Source: Pollenia angustigena (lineage: Eukaryota > Arthropoda > Insecta > Diptera > Polleniidae). Taken from it: DNA of 64,000 bases. Below, in pieces: positions 1-12,042 of this stretch. Numbering within the stretch: the stretch's first letter is position 1; every line of letters starts with the position of its first letter. The translations under genes were made by a program, and so were the position numbers. The stretch spans positions 154,688,511 to 154,752,510 of the forward strand of contig OV884059.1 in assembly GCA_930367215.1 (NCBI GenBank), in the 5' to 3' direction. The notes under the pieces are model-generated. The model did no database searches. It worked only from the letters and a program-made list of their open reading frames with translations, and was not told the DNA's origin.

Positions 1-19
1 TACAAAAATAATATTTAAA

Positions 20-1260
20 ACCTCAAATAAAAAAAAAAAAAATATAAAAAACCTAAAATAATTAGTTCGTTCTACTTCCACATTTAGTTGTATGTATGTG
101 GGAAAGGTTAAAAATGTTCATTAACGTGTTTTTTTGTATTCAAGACACAGAACTTTTTGGTTAAATAGAGTGTGATTTTTTTGGATCAATAATAAACTTA
201 TGGGCCGATTACGGATAGCAACACTACTGAAGTTGAGTTGCCACCAGAAAAATTAGGCATCGCCGCTCATATTAAAGTATACAAATTTTTATATTTTAAC
301 ATGAGCGACGTTACCTGATTTCGCTGCTGGCAACTCACCTTCAGTTCAGGTGTCATCCGTAATCGGCCCATTAATGAAATAATTTTATAATTTTATCACT
401 TAAATTGAATCCATATTTCATTTGCTTAAAAACGAAAGAATTTCATATTAATTTTTATCTACACCAGAGAACGGCTTTGTGCAATTGTAAAAAAATCGCA
501 TTAAATCAACAGCAACAAATACACTCACTTGCGGTCATACAATCAAACTTGCGCAACCGCAAATATTCGCTGCTGGTTTGCAGTCATTCAAATAATGCAC
601 ATCGTGCTTTGTTATTTATACAATCGTTAGCTTCGTTTTTTAATAAAGATGTTTGTGTGTTCGGTGCGACAATGATTGTTTTGATAAAGAAAAAAAAAAT
701 ACAAACAAAAAAGCCAGAAATCAAGCAATCATTACTCATGTATTCATTCAGCATTAACTATGTAGTACAAGAAAAAAAAGTTGAAATGAAACTAAACGCA
801 CGTACATATGTATGTAGGTATGTACATACAAACAATTTCCATAGAAACATATTTTTTTTTTACTTTTAAAAAGTACAGTAGTTCTGTACAATGTATTCTT
901 GTTATTGTTGTTAATTTTAAAAAAGCGTCTCTTCGAGTGGTTTATTGTTGTTATTGTTGTTTACCATTAACAACCACCACCGAGTGGACAATGTGTTCCT
1001 TTGAATTTACACATTTGTGTTATATTGCATGCGCAACAAAAATGCAAATAAAGCACTTTCAATAAAAAATGAATAAATGCAAAAATCAAATGTGAACGAA
1101 ACGATGTAAAAATTACCAACATGGAACTTTGTTTTGCAAGCAAAGATTGAATGTAAATTTTAGCGTATGAATAAATCAAGAAAAATTGTGATTTTGCAGT
1201 TCTCTGATCTACACCTAAAAGAAATTACCCAAACGCTACACACGACTGTGAAAATGACAC
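20..1260 (+). mobile_element. Degenerate copy of the hAT element found at 27636-29014
   Basis: Two blocks resemble that element in the same order: around 75-120 (TTCCACATTTAGTTG, compare TTCCACATTTGGTTG near 27899) and around 1205-1250 (CTACACCTAAAAGAAATTACC, compare the block at 28930). The terminal inverted repeats are not preserved here and the left end may lie outside the window. A 170 bp MITE is inserted at 201-370. Open frames at 405-869 and 808-1065 in this stretch have no coding character. Confidence 0.4.
201..370. mobile_element. 170 bp MITE, 3 bp target duplication TTA
   Basis: The ends are TGGGCCGATTACGGAT and its exact inverse, and the subterminal sequences also pair (GCCGCTCAT / ATGAGCGACG). 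TTA flanks it on both sides (198-200, 371-373). A second copy is at 31771-31930, there with CAA duplication. Three-base duplications suggest a PIF/Harbinger-type mobiliser; this is inference from the duplication size. Confidence 0.8.
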
Positions 1261-1966
1261 TGGTTCTCTTCCAATTAATCACAGGCCTTAAACATGGGTA
1301 AACAAAGTTTTATTATTTAAAGAAAATTCTGAGAAATTTTAAGATTTAAAGTTTATTATCTAAGTACAGCTGAGGAAAAGATTTGCATGGATAACTCCAA
1401 AAGGGCCCAATCAAATGTGAAATTTAATAACTGGTTAACAAACAATTCTCTTATCAACATCCCCCTAGTGTGACTTCAACCAACACAACCAGATAGTAGT
1501 TTGAATGCACAGTCCGTCAAGATAATACACTCGCACTTTATTTAGGAGCTGGAGCCATCTCCAGCTCTGCTGCTTTTGGAAAATGCTAGCAACATCTTTT
1601 GAGTAGCAACAGCACCTAGGGATAATCCTCCCTCAGGCCGATTTCTGCCACAAGTGGTGAAAAATCAGCCGAATGGTGGGCGAACTAACATGTTTCGAAA
1701 ACAACCATATTCTGATCATCAGAGTTCTTTGAAGTTTAACCTTCCGGCACTGCGACGGCTGTCAGTCTATAGTCAAACATCAATCTTTTTACCAGAGGTA
1801 TATTTGCTAAATCGAAATTTATAAGAAATTTAGAGAAATTTTACGATTTATAAGAAGTTTTGCGATATTTGACTATTTTTATGATATTTGCTTATGTTCG
1901 CTATTTAAAAGACACTAGCGGAAGCTGACTATTTGACATAATTTTTGCAAAGCTTAACTTTTCATA

Positions 1967-2966
1967 CACACAGAAAAAAATACCAATGTTAAATTAACAT
2001 GGAAAAATGTTGATTGAGAATCATAGTAAATTTCAGCAAAAGTATGCCCTTACTTAAATTTATCATTATTTCATATTAATTTTAAATGAAAAATATTAAA
2101 AAAACCTTAAATTACGTTTATTTCATATTATTCACTGTTAAAAAAATATAAAAAAAAAATATTAAAATATAAATAAATATGGATTCAATATTGAATCCAT
2201 AAAAACCTGTTTTATATTAAAACCAATGGCCTGTTCGTCGATAGCGAATGAAGACTTCGTTCGCTTAACTAACATGCAAAGCAAAAACAACATTTTATAA
2301 TTTGTTTTTGTTTTAAATGTAATTTAAGCGAACGAAGACTTCATTCGCTATCGACGAACAGGCCACAAAAGTTTATATTGTTAAATTAACATGCATACAT
2401 ACTTAAGTCTGTACATTTTTTACTTTAATTTTTAATATATGTTATAAACAGAAGACAATTCCCGTATTCTTTTAATTAAAATTATTTTGTTATATAGTAC
2501 ATCAAGTTTTCAAAGTAGAATGATGGCGAAAACCATATCGGGCGGTTCTGCTGATGCTTCTGTTAACAAAGGAGAATACAAAATAAGTCAAACATGTGTT
2601 ACAGGGGTAAGTGTTTTGAATTATTCTTAAATAAATGCATATGTTGTCTCTGAAGCTTCTTCACACTGTTAAAACACACTCAAACCAATTTGATTCTACA
2701 TGAAATTCACGTTGTTTCAACTTGAAATAATTTTCATTCAACGTGATTCCGATTGTTATTTCAATAAAAATTACATTTTGCTCTAACTTTACTGCAATGT
2801 TAAATAAACATGAATTATAGTTATTTCAAAAGAAAAAAAAATGTTGTTCGCAAATATTGTAAAATCAGGTTGAATTAACATGAAAAACGTATGAAGCAAA
2901 ATCACCACCGAAAAATGTTAAATCAACCTTGTTTTCTACGTTTTTAACTTGATTTTTTTCTGTGTG
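1967..2966. mobile_element. E1 element, copy A (TIR CACACAGAAAAAAAT, TA duplication)
   Basis: Inverted ends CACACAGAAAAAAAT are flanked by TA. The arms repeat the word TGTTAAATTAACATG and close variants at about 1986, 2380, 2798 and 2868. The centre (about 2505-2613) contains an ATG-initiated open stretch of 30 codons ending at ACAGG followed by GGTAAGTG, a donor-like site. A second copy lies at 50117-50961. The MITE at 2227-2365 is inserted in this copy only. E2 (44971) and E3 (16873) share the central core but have different arms. TA duplication suits the Tc1/mariner-type superfamilies. Confidence 0.85.
2227..2365. mobile_element. 139 bp fold-back MITE inserted in E1, with empty site known
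   Basis: Its ends are TGGCCTGTTCGTCGATAG and the exact inverse; almost the whole element forms a hairpin. CAA lies on both sides (2224-2226, 2366-2368). The allelic-like empty site is visible in E1 copy B near 50370 (AAAATCAAAAGTTT), which has a single CAA and no insert. This confirms both the element boundaries and the 3 bp duplication. Confidence 0.9.
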
Positions 2967-3025
2967 TAGGAACTTTTGCAAGAAAAAAATTATAATTTTC
3001 TAAAATTTCACTTTTTCACTATTTA

Positions 3026-3246
3026 TCGGGTCTGTTCTGAAAATCACTTGATTTCAAATTACGTGCATTTAAAATCACGCGTATGATTCTGTGGTGCACT
3101 GTAAATCATACAGTTGTTGTGTTTCTTGCTGTGCTTTCGGCAATTGAAAATCACACCGAAACACACAAAAACGGAACACCACAATATCAAACGTGTGATT
3201 TAAAAGGCAGATGTGACTTGAGTTAAAGTGATTGTCAGGCCTGTAT
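3026..3246. repeat. Possible MITE with AAATCAC reiterations
   Basis: The ends are weakly inverted (GTCTGTTCTGAAAATCACTT against a right end reading CTGACAATCACTT on the other strand). The word AAATCAC or its inverse recurs many times inside. Boundaries and duplication are not clear. Confidence 0.35.
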
Positions 3247-3681
3247 TTGAAATTAACGAAATTTTATGTCGTTAAAGTTTACAGAAAATTGACGAAATTT
3301 TAATGTTTTTAGAAAATAAATCAAAATTTAGGAAATTTATGATATTTCACTTCTTATGGAAAATTTGCCTACATTTCACAATTTATAGGAAATTTAACAA
3401 AATTTAACTATTAAAACAAATTTTAACATAATTTCGCGCAATGAGAGAAAATTCACTACTTATAGGAAATTTAATGAATTTAATTTTCGTTTACACAATA
3501 ACTATTTTGCAAGACTGCCACTTTAAAAGTGCCAAGCTTTCATTTTAATGAAAATAAGTTACTGCATATTTTATTAACATCCTACTAAACAAAAATTTGT
3601 GGCAACAATTCCAGTCTGCATACTTCGCATTTATTATTGAGTTTGAGTTAAGTTTTTTTAATACGCTTCACCACAGTTGAA

Positions 3682-4690
3682 AAGGATGGGTATATACAAG
3701 TTTATCATTCTGTTTGAAATTTCTGCATTACTTATCGTAGATCCAATAAATTAACTATATTCTGGGTACTTGTGAGTAGAAAAATAGGTTTGACGATGTC
3801 CGTCTGCCCGTTGGTACATGTATTTATTGAAATGGGGTTTCCGAAGACCTCAGATATATATTTATATCATTTATAATCGGGAATTGGTTGAAATTCTGGT
3901 AGATTGGTCCACAATACCATATGTGATATGAGGACCAAATTTGTCTTAGATATTTATTCTGTATAAAACTTATTGAATATTCAAAATAAGTAAAATCAGT
4001 CCAATCCCAATAAAAAATTTTATCATTTTGCGAAGCACTAAAGGTCCATTTAAAAAAATATGCGCAAAATTATGCGCTACGCAATAAGACATACAGAAGT
4101 TGCAGTAAAGTAAGAGAAAGAACTCTCAACAACTTTTATTAAAAAAATAACATTTCAAGTGCTACGGCATTCCCTTACTGCGAAGCAGGTTTGTAAGGGA
4201 GAATACTAAAAAATAACTGTATCAAAACATTCAGTGTGTAAAGCTGATCGTTACATCCAACAATTTTTATGTGCGCTGAATAACGCGCTTTATGTGTCAA
4301 AAATGTATTGCTTCAAAGTGGGAACTCGCCATATAAAATTCATGTCGTCCGTAAGCGCAATGGTAAGCGAAACTTTTTTGTTTCTCCCTTACAAACCTGC
4401 TTCGTTGGAAGCTCCATTTTTTATTAGGATATATCAACTGGCCCCCAGTATCTTCTCGAATTTAGTGTTTTGGTTCCATAGGGTCTATACAAAACAAGCA
4501 AGGTTGATCAAGTAAAGCTTAAATATTATCTGAGCATAAGAATTGTTTGGCTTAAAAAACAGCCAAATCGGCCCGTAACATCAAATGTGCTTCCGCAATA
4601 AGGGTTTGGCATGACAGAGCCTATACTTTATAAGCTTTTCAATGCTATGGTGAAGGGTGTTAAAGATTCGGCACAGCCGCTTAAAGCTTT
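3682..4690 (+). mobile_element. Mini-me-like element, type B, degenerate and interrupted
   Basis: The left part has the GGTATATAC..TATATTCTGGG module and a (GTCY)n-like tract (GATGTCCGTCTGCCCG, about 3795). The right part ends GTGAAGGGTGTTAAAG and ATTCGGCACAGCCG. The same modules in the same order are at 52516-54007. The TA-rich plus GTCY architecture resembles dipteran mini-me elements. It is interrupted by the element at 4181-4404. Confidence 0.55.
4181..4404. mobile_element. 224 bp TIR element nested in the mini-me-like copy
   Basis: CGAAGCAGGTTTGTAAGGGA at the left is matched in inverse by TCCCTTACAAACCTGCTTCG at the right, a 20 bp perfect terminal inverted repeat. The open frame 4234-4515 overlaps its edge and is not a gene. 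No clear target duplication is seen. Confidence 0.7.
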
Positions 4691-5967
4691 TTAATTTGTT
4701 TTATTTAGTTTTGTATGAAATATGTACCATTTTTTACGAAAATTGTTGCCAACATATTTATTTCAATTGCAATGTGTTGATGCATGAAAAGTAGAATTCT
4801 TGAGTGGGGGTTTTTTTTTGTGTATGCAAAATACGTATTTGTTAAATTTTTTTTTATTTTTGCATTTATTATAAATTTTTATACAAAAGTTTTTATAATA
4901 GAGTAAAAATAATAAAAAACTAGGATTTTTTGAACATTTGTAAGAACTTTTTTTTGGCAGCCAGTTTAAATAAACTAAAACTTCTTAAATTTTAGTATAA
5001 AAACTAAGAAAAAAGGGTTTTGCAATTTTCTTAGGCTATAAAAAACTTATTTAATTTTTGTTATGTTTATTATTTTTTTTGTTTAATTTATTTTTTTTTG
5101 TTTTATTTATTAAATTGTTATTATTTTTCTCTTTACAGAAAAACCCAATTTGTTTGGATTTCATCAGAATTTAAATATAAAAAAACATCATCATTTTCCC
5201 TTAAGGTAAATAAATTTAAAATAATATACTTATTTAGCTTAAGATCTCCTTAAAAGTATGCAACGTTTTTTACTGGTTTTTATAGTAACGTTTACATTTT
5301 CTCAAACAAACAAACACACACAAACTCTTATAAACTTGTACAACAAAAAATAAAAAAAACATTTGTCTTCATTCTTTTCTTATTTACTTTGGCTTATGAG
5401 TAATTTCGCAAAACAAATATCCCAACATCACAAGGAATTACTCAAAAACACACACACACACAGAAACAGTTTTAAATGGGTTTTCTTAGTATTTGGCTTT
5501 CTATGGAGCATAAAAGAAAAAACATAAAAGAAAATGGGAAGAGAGTGAGTGATACAAGGTAATAGAGCGTATATTAGAGTAGACGCCATGTATTATTGAG
5601 TTTAATGAATAAACACTTTATTTTATGATTTAGTTTTTAGTCTATATTTATTTTTTGGGGTCTTATGTGAAAAAAAAAACAGAAGTGTTGGTTCTACGTA
5701 AAAAATATACTCCCATAATTTTCTATGAAAATTTGATCAATAAGCCTTTTGTAAATAACAATATTTTTTATGAATATGGGGGATAAAATTGAAATCCATT
5801 CAAAACACCATTGAAAAAGATAAATAATTAAAAATTCCAAGGATTAATTTATATTTAAAGAATTTTATATCAAAAGTAAAAAAAGGAAAGGAATTCGAAA
5901 GTAATAAAATTTCTAATACGATTACCGTATGACGAGCTAAATTCCCAATTTTTCATATTTGAAAAAT

Positions 5968-6190
5968 ACACTGAAATTTATTGTTGAGGGAAAGTTAGCT
6001 TCTATGCGCATTTCACTGGTTGCTTAAGCCAGCTCATCAGGAAACCTTTTCCAAAGATTTTATAAAAGCCAACAATATTAAACAAATAAAACCCTAAAGC
6101 GAATAAGAATTATAAACACTCTAAGTCTTACGTGTAACAATATCAAAGCTTAAACAAAACACCAACAATAAACAGTGAGTTTATCTTTTC
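5968..6190 (+). repeat. Repeat D, near full-length copy
   Basis: It contains GAAATTTATTGTTGA, TATGCGCATTTCACTGGTTG and AAGCTTAAACAAAACACC. A matching inverted copy is at 39271-39478, and shorter copies are at 6404-6482 and 9603-9690. Its class is unknown: no TIR, LTR or A-tail is evident. Confidence 0.6.
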
Positions 6191-6403
6191 TTACATCATT
6201 TACATTTCATTCTTTTACGCCCTTATTTATAAAAAATTTGAATATTTAATAAAGGTTTACAAAACAAATTTTGTATGAAAATTTGCCTAAATAAACGTTT
6301 CTCTAATGTAATAATCGTTTATAAATACGGGGGTTAATGTTTAAATTTTATAAAATATTTTGTTATTCGTGCTTAATTCCAAGTTTTTATTCTTGACAAA
6401 ACA

Positions 6404-6670
6404 CTTGAAATTTATTGTTGATGGGATAAGCTATTCCTATGCGCATTTCACTGGTTGCTTAGGCCAGATCATCAGGAAACTTCAGCCACGTCAAGAATGA
6501 AAGATTATCAATAACAATTTTAATTGATTTTCATGTTGTAAAATTCCTTTCTTCATAAAAAATAATTTAATAAAAATTAAATTTCATGAACTTAAGCCTA
6601 ATTAAAAATATTAAAAATTTAAAAACCATAAATAGTCCAACAAAATAACCACAATACTAATTATAAATTT
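6404..6670 (+). repeat. Repeat D fragment joined to repeat J
   Basis: The D part ends with CATCAGGAAAC; from CAGCCACGTC at 6483 the sequence matches 59738-59930 for about 190 bp. In the other J copy the sequence before CAGCCACGTC is unrelated, so J has its own left boundary or was cut at that point. Confidence 0.6.
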
Positions 6671-6870
6671 TTTATTAATTTTTTGGCATTGTTCAATTTC
6701 AAGACTTGTAAAAAATATTTAAAACGTTTTAAATTTTAGAGAAGTAATTTAGTTTGAAGTAATGTTGCCAAAAGTAGGGGAAAATGCCTTTATGTAGGTA
6801 TTTTTGATGCTAAAATAGGAGTATAGGGAAAATCGAACTGATTTTTTTTTTGTTCGACTAAATGTAAATA

Positions 6871-7137
6871 CATATCGATGGCGTAATATAAAAAAGGCGT
6901 AACTCGATTTTTTGTAAGTTCAAAGGGGAAGATAAAAATACTTATGAAATCCGTAAAATTTTAGATATAAAAAAGTTTAAATCGATTTTTAATGAAAATA
7001 TGCAAAAAATTTTATTCTATAGAACCCTAAAATTTTAAAGCAAGATGCATTTCGCGTTTGTCTACCATAATATACAAACAAAAAACATTTTTAAGAAAAA
7101 TTGAGTTACACCTTTTTTATATTAAGCCATCGATATG
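6871..7137. mobile_element. 267 bp MITE with about 45 bp terminal inverted repeats
   Basis: CATATCGATGGCGTAATATA at the left pairs with the inverse at the right (..AAGCCATCGATATG). The inverted region continues inward through AAAAAGGCGTAACTCGATTT. There is no coding content. Confidence 0.7.
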
Positions 7138-7267
7138 CATTATGAGAAGGCATGTTTTATGAAATAAATACTAAAAATTTTATTTTTAATAATATTTTTT
7201 TTTTGTTCAAAAAGCTTAAAAATATATTAAAAAAAGTAGTTCATTTAAAGATTAAGTTCAAAAAAAT

Positions 7268-7946
7268 TAGGGGTTGCTGTTCAGTTTTAAACGAAATCGA
7301 AACCGCGGTTTTAATACCTAAAAACCGAAACCGAAAACCAACCAAAAAACCTTGGTTTTAGCTTTTACTTTAAATATGTATAAATTTATCCTAAAGGAAA
7401 ATGCAAATTATACATAATAATCGAACTTTAGGTAAAAAAAAAATTATGCATAACAGCCTGGAACAATTGCAAAGTATTAAAACAAGTACTTAGAAGAACA
7501 AATATTTTTTTTTTATTAAAAGTACCTGAATTGTCACAAATAAAAAAATATGTATTACATACAAAAATTATATATCGCTCATTTGCTGCAAGACCGGCCG
7601 GCATAACTTAAAAAATGAAATTTTGGAGTTAGAGATGCAGAATTGTTCGCTTGTTTTTCCTTATATTGTGTATTAAATTTATATTTATATCTTTTATACT
7701 TTCCCAGTTTGAAGAGAATATGTCTTCTTTTTTTCTAAGAAGTTAGAGCAAATCAAAAACTTTAAATGCGTTTATCTCGAAATTGGATTTTTTGAGTTAT
7801 GCCGGTCTTGCAGCAAATGAGCGATATATGTATGTAGTTTTACTTGGATATTTTCAAAACCGAAAACCGAACCGAACCCGACCGGTTTTAATCATTTTAA
7901 AACCGAAACCGCCGTTTCACATTTTTACGGTTTTTAGCAAACTCTA
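7268..7946. mobile_element. hAT-like non-autonomous element with CCGAAA subterminal repeats
   Basis: The ends TAGGGGTTGCT and TAGAGTTTGCT (right end, opposite strand) are similar. The subterminal zones are crowded with AAACCGAAAACCG-type words, a layout common in hAT elements. A second MITE (7571-7829) sits inside. Two short open frames in or next to it are not genes. Confidence 0.55.
7571..7829. mobile_element. 259 bp TIR element with TA flanks, nested
   Basis: TATATCGCTCATTTGCTGCA at the left is mirrored by TGCAGCAAATGAGCGATATA at the right, and pairing continues into GACCGG. TA flanks fit a Tc1/mariner-type mobiliser. Confidence 0.75.
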
Positions 7947-8867
7947 AAAAAAACATACATATTCATTTTAAAATAACCTCTTGTTGTTACACCTGAATTT
8001 CATTAAAACTACTTTACTTATAAATTTTGAATTCAATAAAAAAAATAAAAAAATGGTCCAGCTAACGGATGGTCAACGCAAGAACCAAAATATTTTGGGA
8101 ATCATTATAAAACACATCAAGCTTTATTTTCAGAAGGGTAAACAAAATCACTTTTATTCAGCTCCATACAAGTTGAGTCGGTCTAATGTACAATAATTTT
8201 TAGTTTTATTACCCAAATTTTGTTAAGTTAGTTAAGTGAAACTTTCATAGAAAATTTATTAAATTTTTCAATATTTTTATTTAAATATTATTCAATATCT
8301 ATACAAATGCGAATAAAATTAAAATTAAAAAAGTGTTATTTGCAAATTCACAATTTTACAGCAGAGCGAAAAAACTGTGTTTTTTTGTTAATTGAGTTTT
8401 CCTAGATTTTAATAACTTAAACGCGTAGGGATATTTGCAGGGGAAAGTTTTTTGCAACGTGTAGTGATAAAACGGCTTTTTTTAGTGTTTGAAGGTATTT
8501 TCCAAGAAATATATGGCAAAACCGGTGTAGAGAAAGAATGATGTCTTGAAGTTAAAATTCCTAACAACCATTATTACCGCCTTCCGTTTGTTAAAGATAG
8601 TATTTGGTCGAACGTATAACAAGTAATTTATTATTTCAACTTAAATTTAACCTACCCGGTAGGATGAACTTTCATTAAACATTTAATTCGCTTTAGTTTA
8701 AGCAAAGTTGTAATAGGGAATAACTTTTTATACGTGGGACAAAATCCTACTTTTTACTATCGGCAAATTGTATTAAAGGCACTAAGGCGTAGAAGCAATT
8801 TTTAATACAAATAATTAATTAAAAAATACTCATACGTATTTATACACTTTTATTAAAAAACAAGTTA

Positions 8868-9490
8868 TAGTGCTATATTCGTCTGTGCCGAATCTTTGAT
8901 ACCCTCCACCGACAGAAAATATTAGGTGTGGGTTTTATATGGGACCTGTTGTAAATTATGAACCGATCTTTAAGAAATATGATAGGGTGGTCTCAAGTAA
9001 TATAAAACTGTGACAGGCCAAAATTTATCACAATTCCATTATTCGTTACGCTTTTAGGAGTATAAAAGTGTTTTTCGATATTAAGATTTATATTTTGTGG
9101 TATTATTTCTAGTCATATATTACGAATTTTTGCAAAATTCTTTATCAATATGTGCATTCCGCCATTATTTATATAAGTTTTTGTAACACATTTATGAATT
9201 TTTTATGGTGGCTGTTCCATATTTGGATTTATAACTCTTATCTTACTTAAGCGATGTTGCTGGATTTCAATCCCAAACTTCTTAGGATAACTAGAAACAG
9301 TTTGACAACAATTTTGTCCTTTTCTTGCGAGTTTTTCGAAAGTGAACGTATTTTGAACAAACGAACAGACAGAGCTCAAACACCCCAAATATATACTTTT
9401 TAAGGTCTTTGATGAATATTAAAAAAGTTTTACACGCTATGACAAACTTAGTATACCCTATTCATAACTTTTTGTGAATGGTATTAATAG
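8868..9490 (-). mobile_element. Mini-me-like element, type B, inverted and decayed
   Basis: Reading the minus strand, it ends with GATTCGGCACAGACGAATATA and has the ATACCCTCCACCG module next to it. The far end has ACAGACAGAGC-type GTCY remnants and AAAGTATATATTTGG near 9390. It compares with 52516-54007. Confidence 0.5.
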
Positions 9491-9602
9491 AAGGATTCAA
9501 GTCCGAACATATGAAATCCTACACCACACTATTTACAGACAAATTTTCGAGAGTGTACCCTTTTTGGCATACATGGGCAATCAGGGACCCGCCATAATAA
9601 AA

Positions 9603-9690
9603 TTGGCCTAAGCAACCAGTGAAATGCGCATAAGAAAATCTTATCCCACCAACAATAAATTTCAGTTAATCAATAGTACGAATTGGGAAT
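9603..9690 (-). repeat. Repeat D fragment, inverted
   Basis: The inverse of CTGGTTGCTTAGGCCA and of GCGCATTTCACTGGTTGCTT is present, followed by the inverse of GAAATTTATTGTTG. The open frame at 9624-9812 begins in it and is not a gene. Confidence 0.55.
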
Positions 9691-9759
9691 TTAGCACATT
9701 TAAACGAAACTTTGTTAATGAATTTTTGCCTTTCAAGAAAAATTTTAAAAATTGTTTTG

Positions 9760-10200
9760 GTTTAAGATCAAGGTGGGCAGCCATTGCCGACATTAATACC
9801 GATGCCGCTTAAATTTCAAATTGAATACCGGCATTGAAAATATACCGAAATAACAAATAGTTTAAAACCGGTGTTGATTCCGATACCGAAATAAGTTTTG
9901 GTTGCAAAAAAACATACTTTTCATTAACGCAAGTGTAGAAAATTTTAATTTCTTTCCATTCTGCAAAATAAATACTTCTTAAACAAATATAAATTTTGTA
10001 AAGATAAACAGTTTTTACAAGAAAAATCCGTTCGACAATGTAAAATATATATCATCTTGCCAATTTCCTACTGCAAAATACATACATGTCGGGTGTGCAA
10101 AGTCATCTGACAAATTTTTATTTAGATCGTGCTCTATTCTCTCTGGATAAACCATCTGACGACATCAGCTGCGCAGAAATCAATGCCGGAACCAATAACA
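9760..10200. repeat. Probable hAT-like remnant with ACCGATACCG words
   Basis: Words such as TACCGATGCCG, ATACCGGCATTG and TTCCGATACCG cluster at the left and ATGCCGGAACC at the right, as in the subterminal zones of nearby hAT-like elements. The ends are not resolvable. Confidence 0.35.
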
Positions 10201-10323
10201 ACTTTGGTGTCTGCAAAAACTATGCGAATATAAAATGACACTATGTCAGAAGCAAATTACATGTGCGCTTGTGACTTGAAAAGTTCACAAGTCAGATGTA
10301 AAAACAAGCTCTTTGGACTCCCC

Positions 10324-12042
10324 AGGCTTTTGCTTTAATCTGTTAATCGCTCGGTTAATTTTGGTTTAATCGGTTAATAATCGATTAGTTTTGTTATTGA
10401 TCGGTTAATCAATTAATAAAGTTTTGTTAAAAATTGAGCAATTTCAATAAATAAAAATGCAAAAGTTATTTATTATTGGAGTTTATTAGTAAAAAGGACA
10501 ATAACATAACGAACGAACGAAACAATTCTCGAAATAAATCGAGCAAACAAAGAAGGAATTCATAAATTTAAAAAACTTATTTTATTATTTAATTATGTAT
10601 TTATTAAAAAATAAACTGTGAGATTTTTTTATTAATTTCAATAGTTTAAGATCTTATAAAATAATCTGTTGGAAAAACAATTTGTATTAAATCTTTAGGA
10701 TTTAAGCGATTCTTTACTTTAGTTTTGATAAAACTTGACTTGGAAAAAATTCTTTCACTTATCGAAGATGTTGGAGAAATCGGAAGCAACCCGTAATACA
10801 AATTCAAGAATTATACAGACAAGATAACGCATTGCACATGTTTACAATATTCAACTGTTAAATATGCTTGTGTTTCTATATTTTAGCTGATGTGACGTAG
10901 ATGACGCTGATGTGACGTAGATGAGCAGAAACATTTAATTTTTAAAAGCTGAATGCGTTATCTTGGTTTCTTTGTATTTAATTTCTCAGTCCATTTCCAG
11001 GATTTCTTTCAACATATAAAATCTTTCATTATGCCATTATTTCGGCTAACTTTGTTAAAGATAGTTTGTGTTACAATCGAGTGTTGCTTCTATTGTCAGG
11101 TCATCATCTGACTCATCCTGGTAAAGCTCAGTATCGAACATTCTGCAAAAAATGTTTTTCCGAACCCCTAGTTTCTGTTTTTGTTCTGTATTTTAAGAAT
11201 GTATTGCTCGAAGAATATATATTTATACCCACACCACTATAGTGGAGAGGGTATTATGCATTTGTGCTGATGTGTGTAACGCCTTAAAATATTGGTCCTA
11301 GACCCACCTTAAAGTATACCGATCGTCTTAGAATCACTTTCTGAGTCGAACTAACGATGTCCGTACTGCTGGCTGGCAGGCTGGCTGGCTGACTGGCTGT
11401 CCATGTAACTTTGTGCGCAAAGTACAGGTCGCAATTTTGGAGATAATTTGATGAAATTTGGGTCATACGTTTCTATTGGCACAAGGACCAAGCCTATTGA
11501 AAATGGGCCGAATCGTAGGATCACGAGGGAAGATAGGGGGAAATTTCTTCCTCTCAGAAACTATCAAACCGATTTCAATGAAATTTAAAACATAGATAGA
11601 ACCATATCTATATGGACACACTAGCTATACAGTTTTTCAAAAATAGGACCACAAGGGGAGGTAGGGGGCAATTTCTGCCTCTCACAAACTTTCAAAGCGA
11701 TTTTCATGAAGTTTATAAGCAAAGATAAATTATATTTATATGGACACATAAGCATGATGTGTTTTTAAATACTGTGGTGTAGGGTATCATATGATCGGGC
11801 TTGACCGACTATACTTTCTTACTTGTTTTTATATGAGACGAAACAAATAATTAAAAACACAAAAAATATGTTATAATACTACAAAAAACTAAAAAATTTC
11901 GTTACATCGGTTAATCGGTTTATCGACTTAAATTAACCGGTTTAATCGGTAATCGAAAATTGCCAATTTTAAATTTACCGATCAGTTAATCGGGTAGTAG
12001 TTAACCGGTTACCGATTACCGGTTAACCGAATGAATACCCTA
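10324..12042 (-). mobile_element. hAT element remnant with CGGTTAATCGG subterminal repeats
   Basis: Both ends carry many CGGTTAATCGG/TTAACCGG words. The right end reads TAGGGTATTCATTCGG on the minus strand; the left end is mutated. Minus-strand sequence at about 10795-10660 translates to a stretch like ISPTSSISERIFSKSSF followed by KNRLNPKDLI, which matches the hAT C-terminal dimerisation region (S-x-E-R-x-F-S and N-R-L-x-P). The frame is broken elsewhere. A mini-me-like element is inserted at 11224-11828, and there is a 20 bp tandem duplication (GCTGATGTGACGTAGATGA) near 10888. Confidence 0.7.
11224..11828 (+). mobile_element. Mini-me-like element, type A
   Basis: It begins TATACCCACACCACTATAG with GGAGAGGGTATTATGC, has the (GTCY)n-type tract at about 11357-11402 (GGCTGGCTGGCTGACTGG), and ends GGTATCATATGATCGGGC then TTGACCGACTATAC..ACTTGTTTT. 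A closely similar copy is at 15906-16610 and a fragment is at 59198-59335. It is nested in the hAT remnant. Confidence 0.7.

Noticed and set aside
405..869. 154-codon open frame on the plus strand
   Set aside because: AT-driven composition inside a degenerate hAT copy; no start context, domain or splice evidence.
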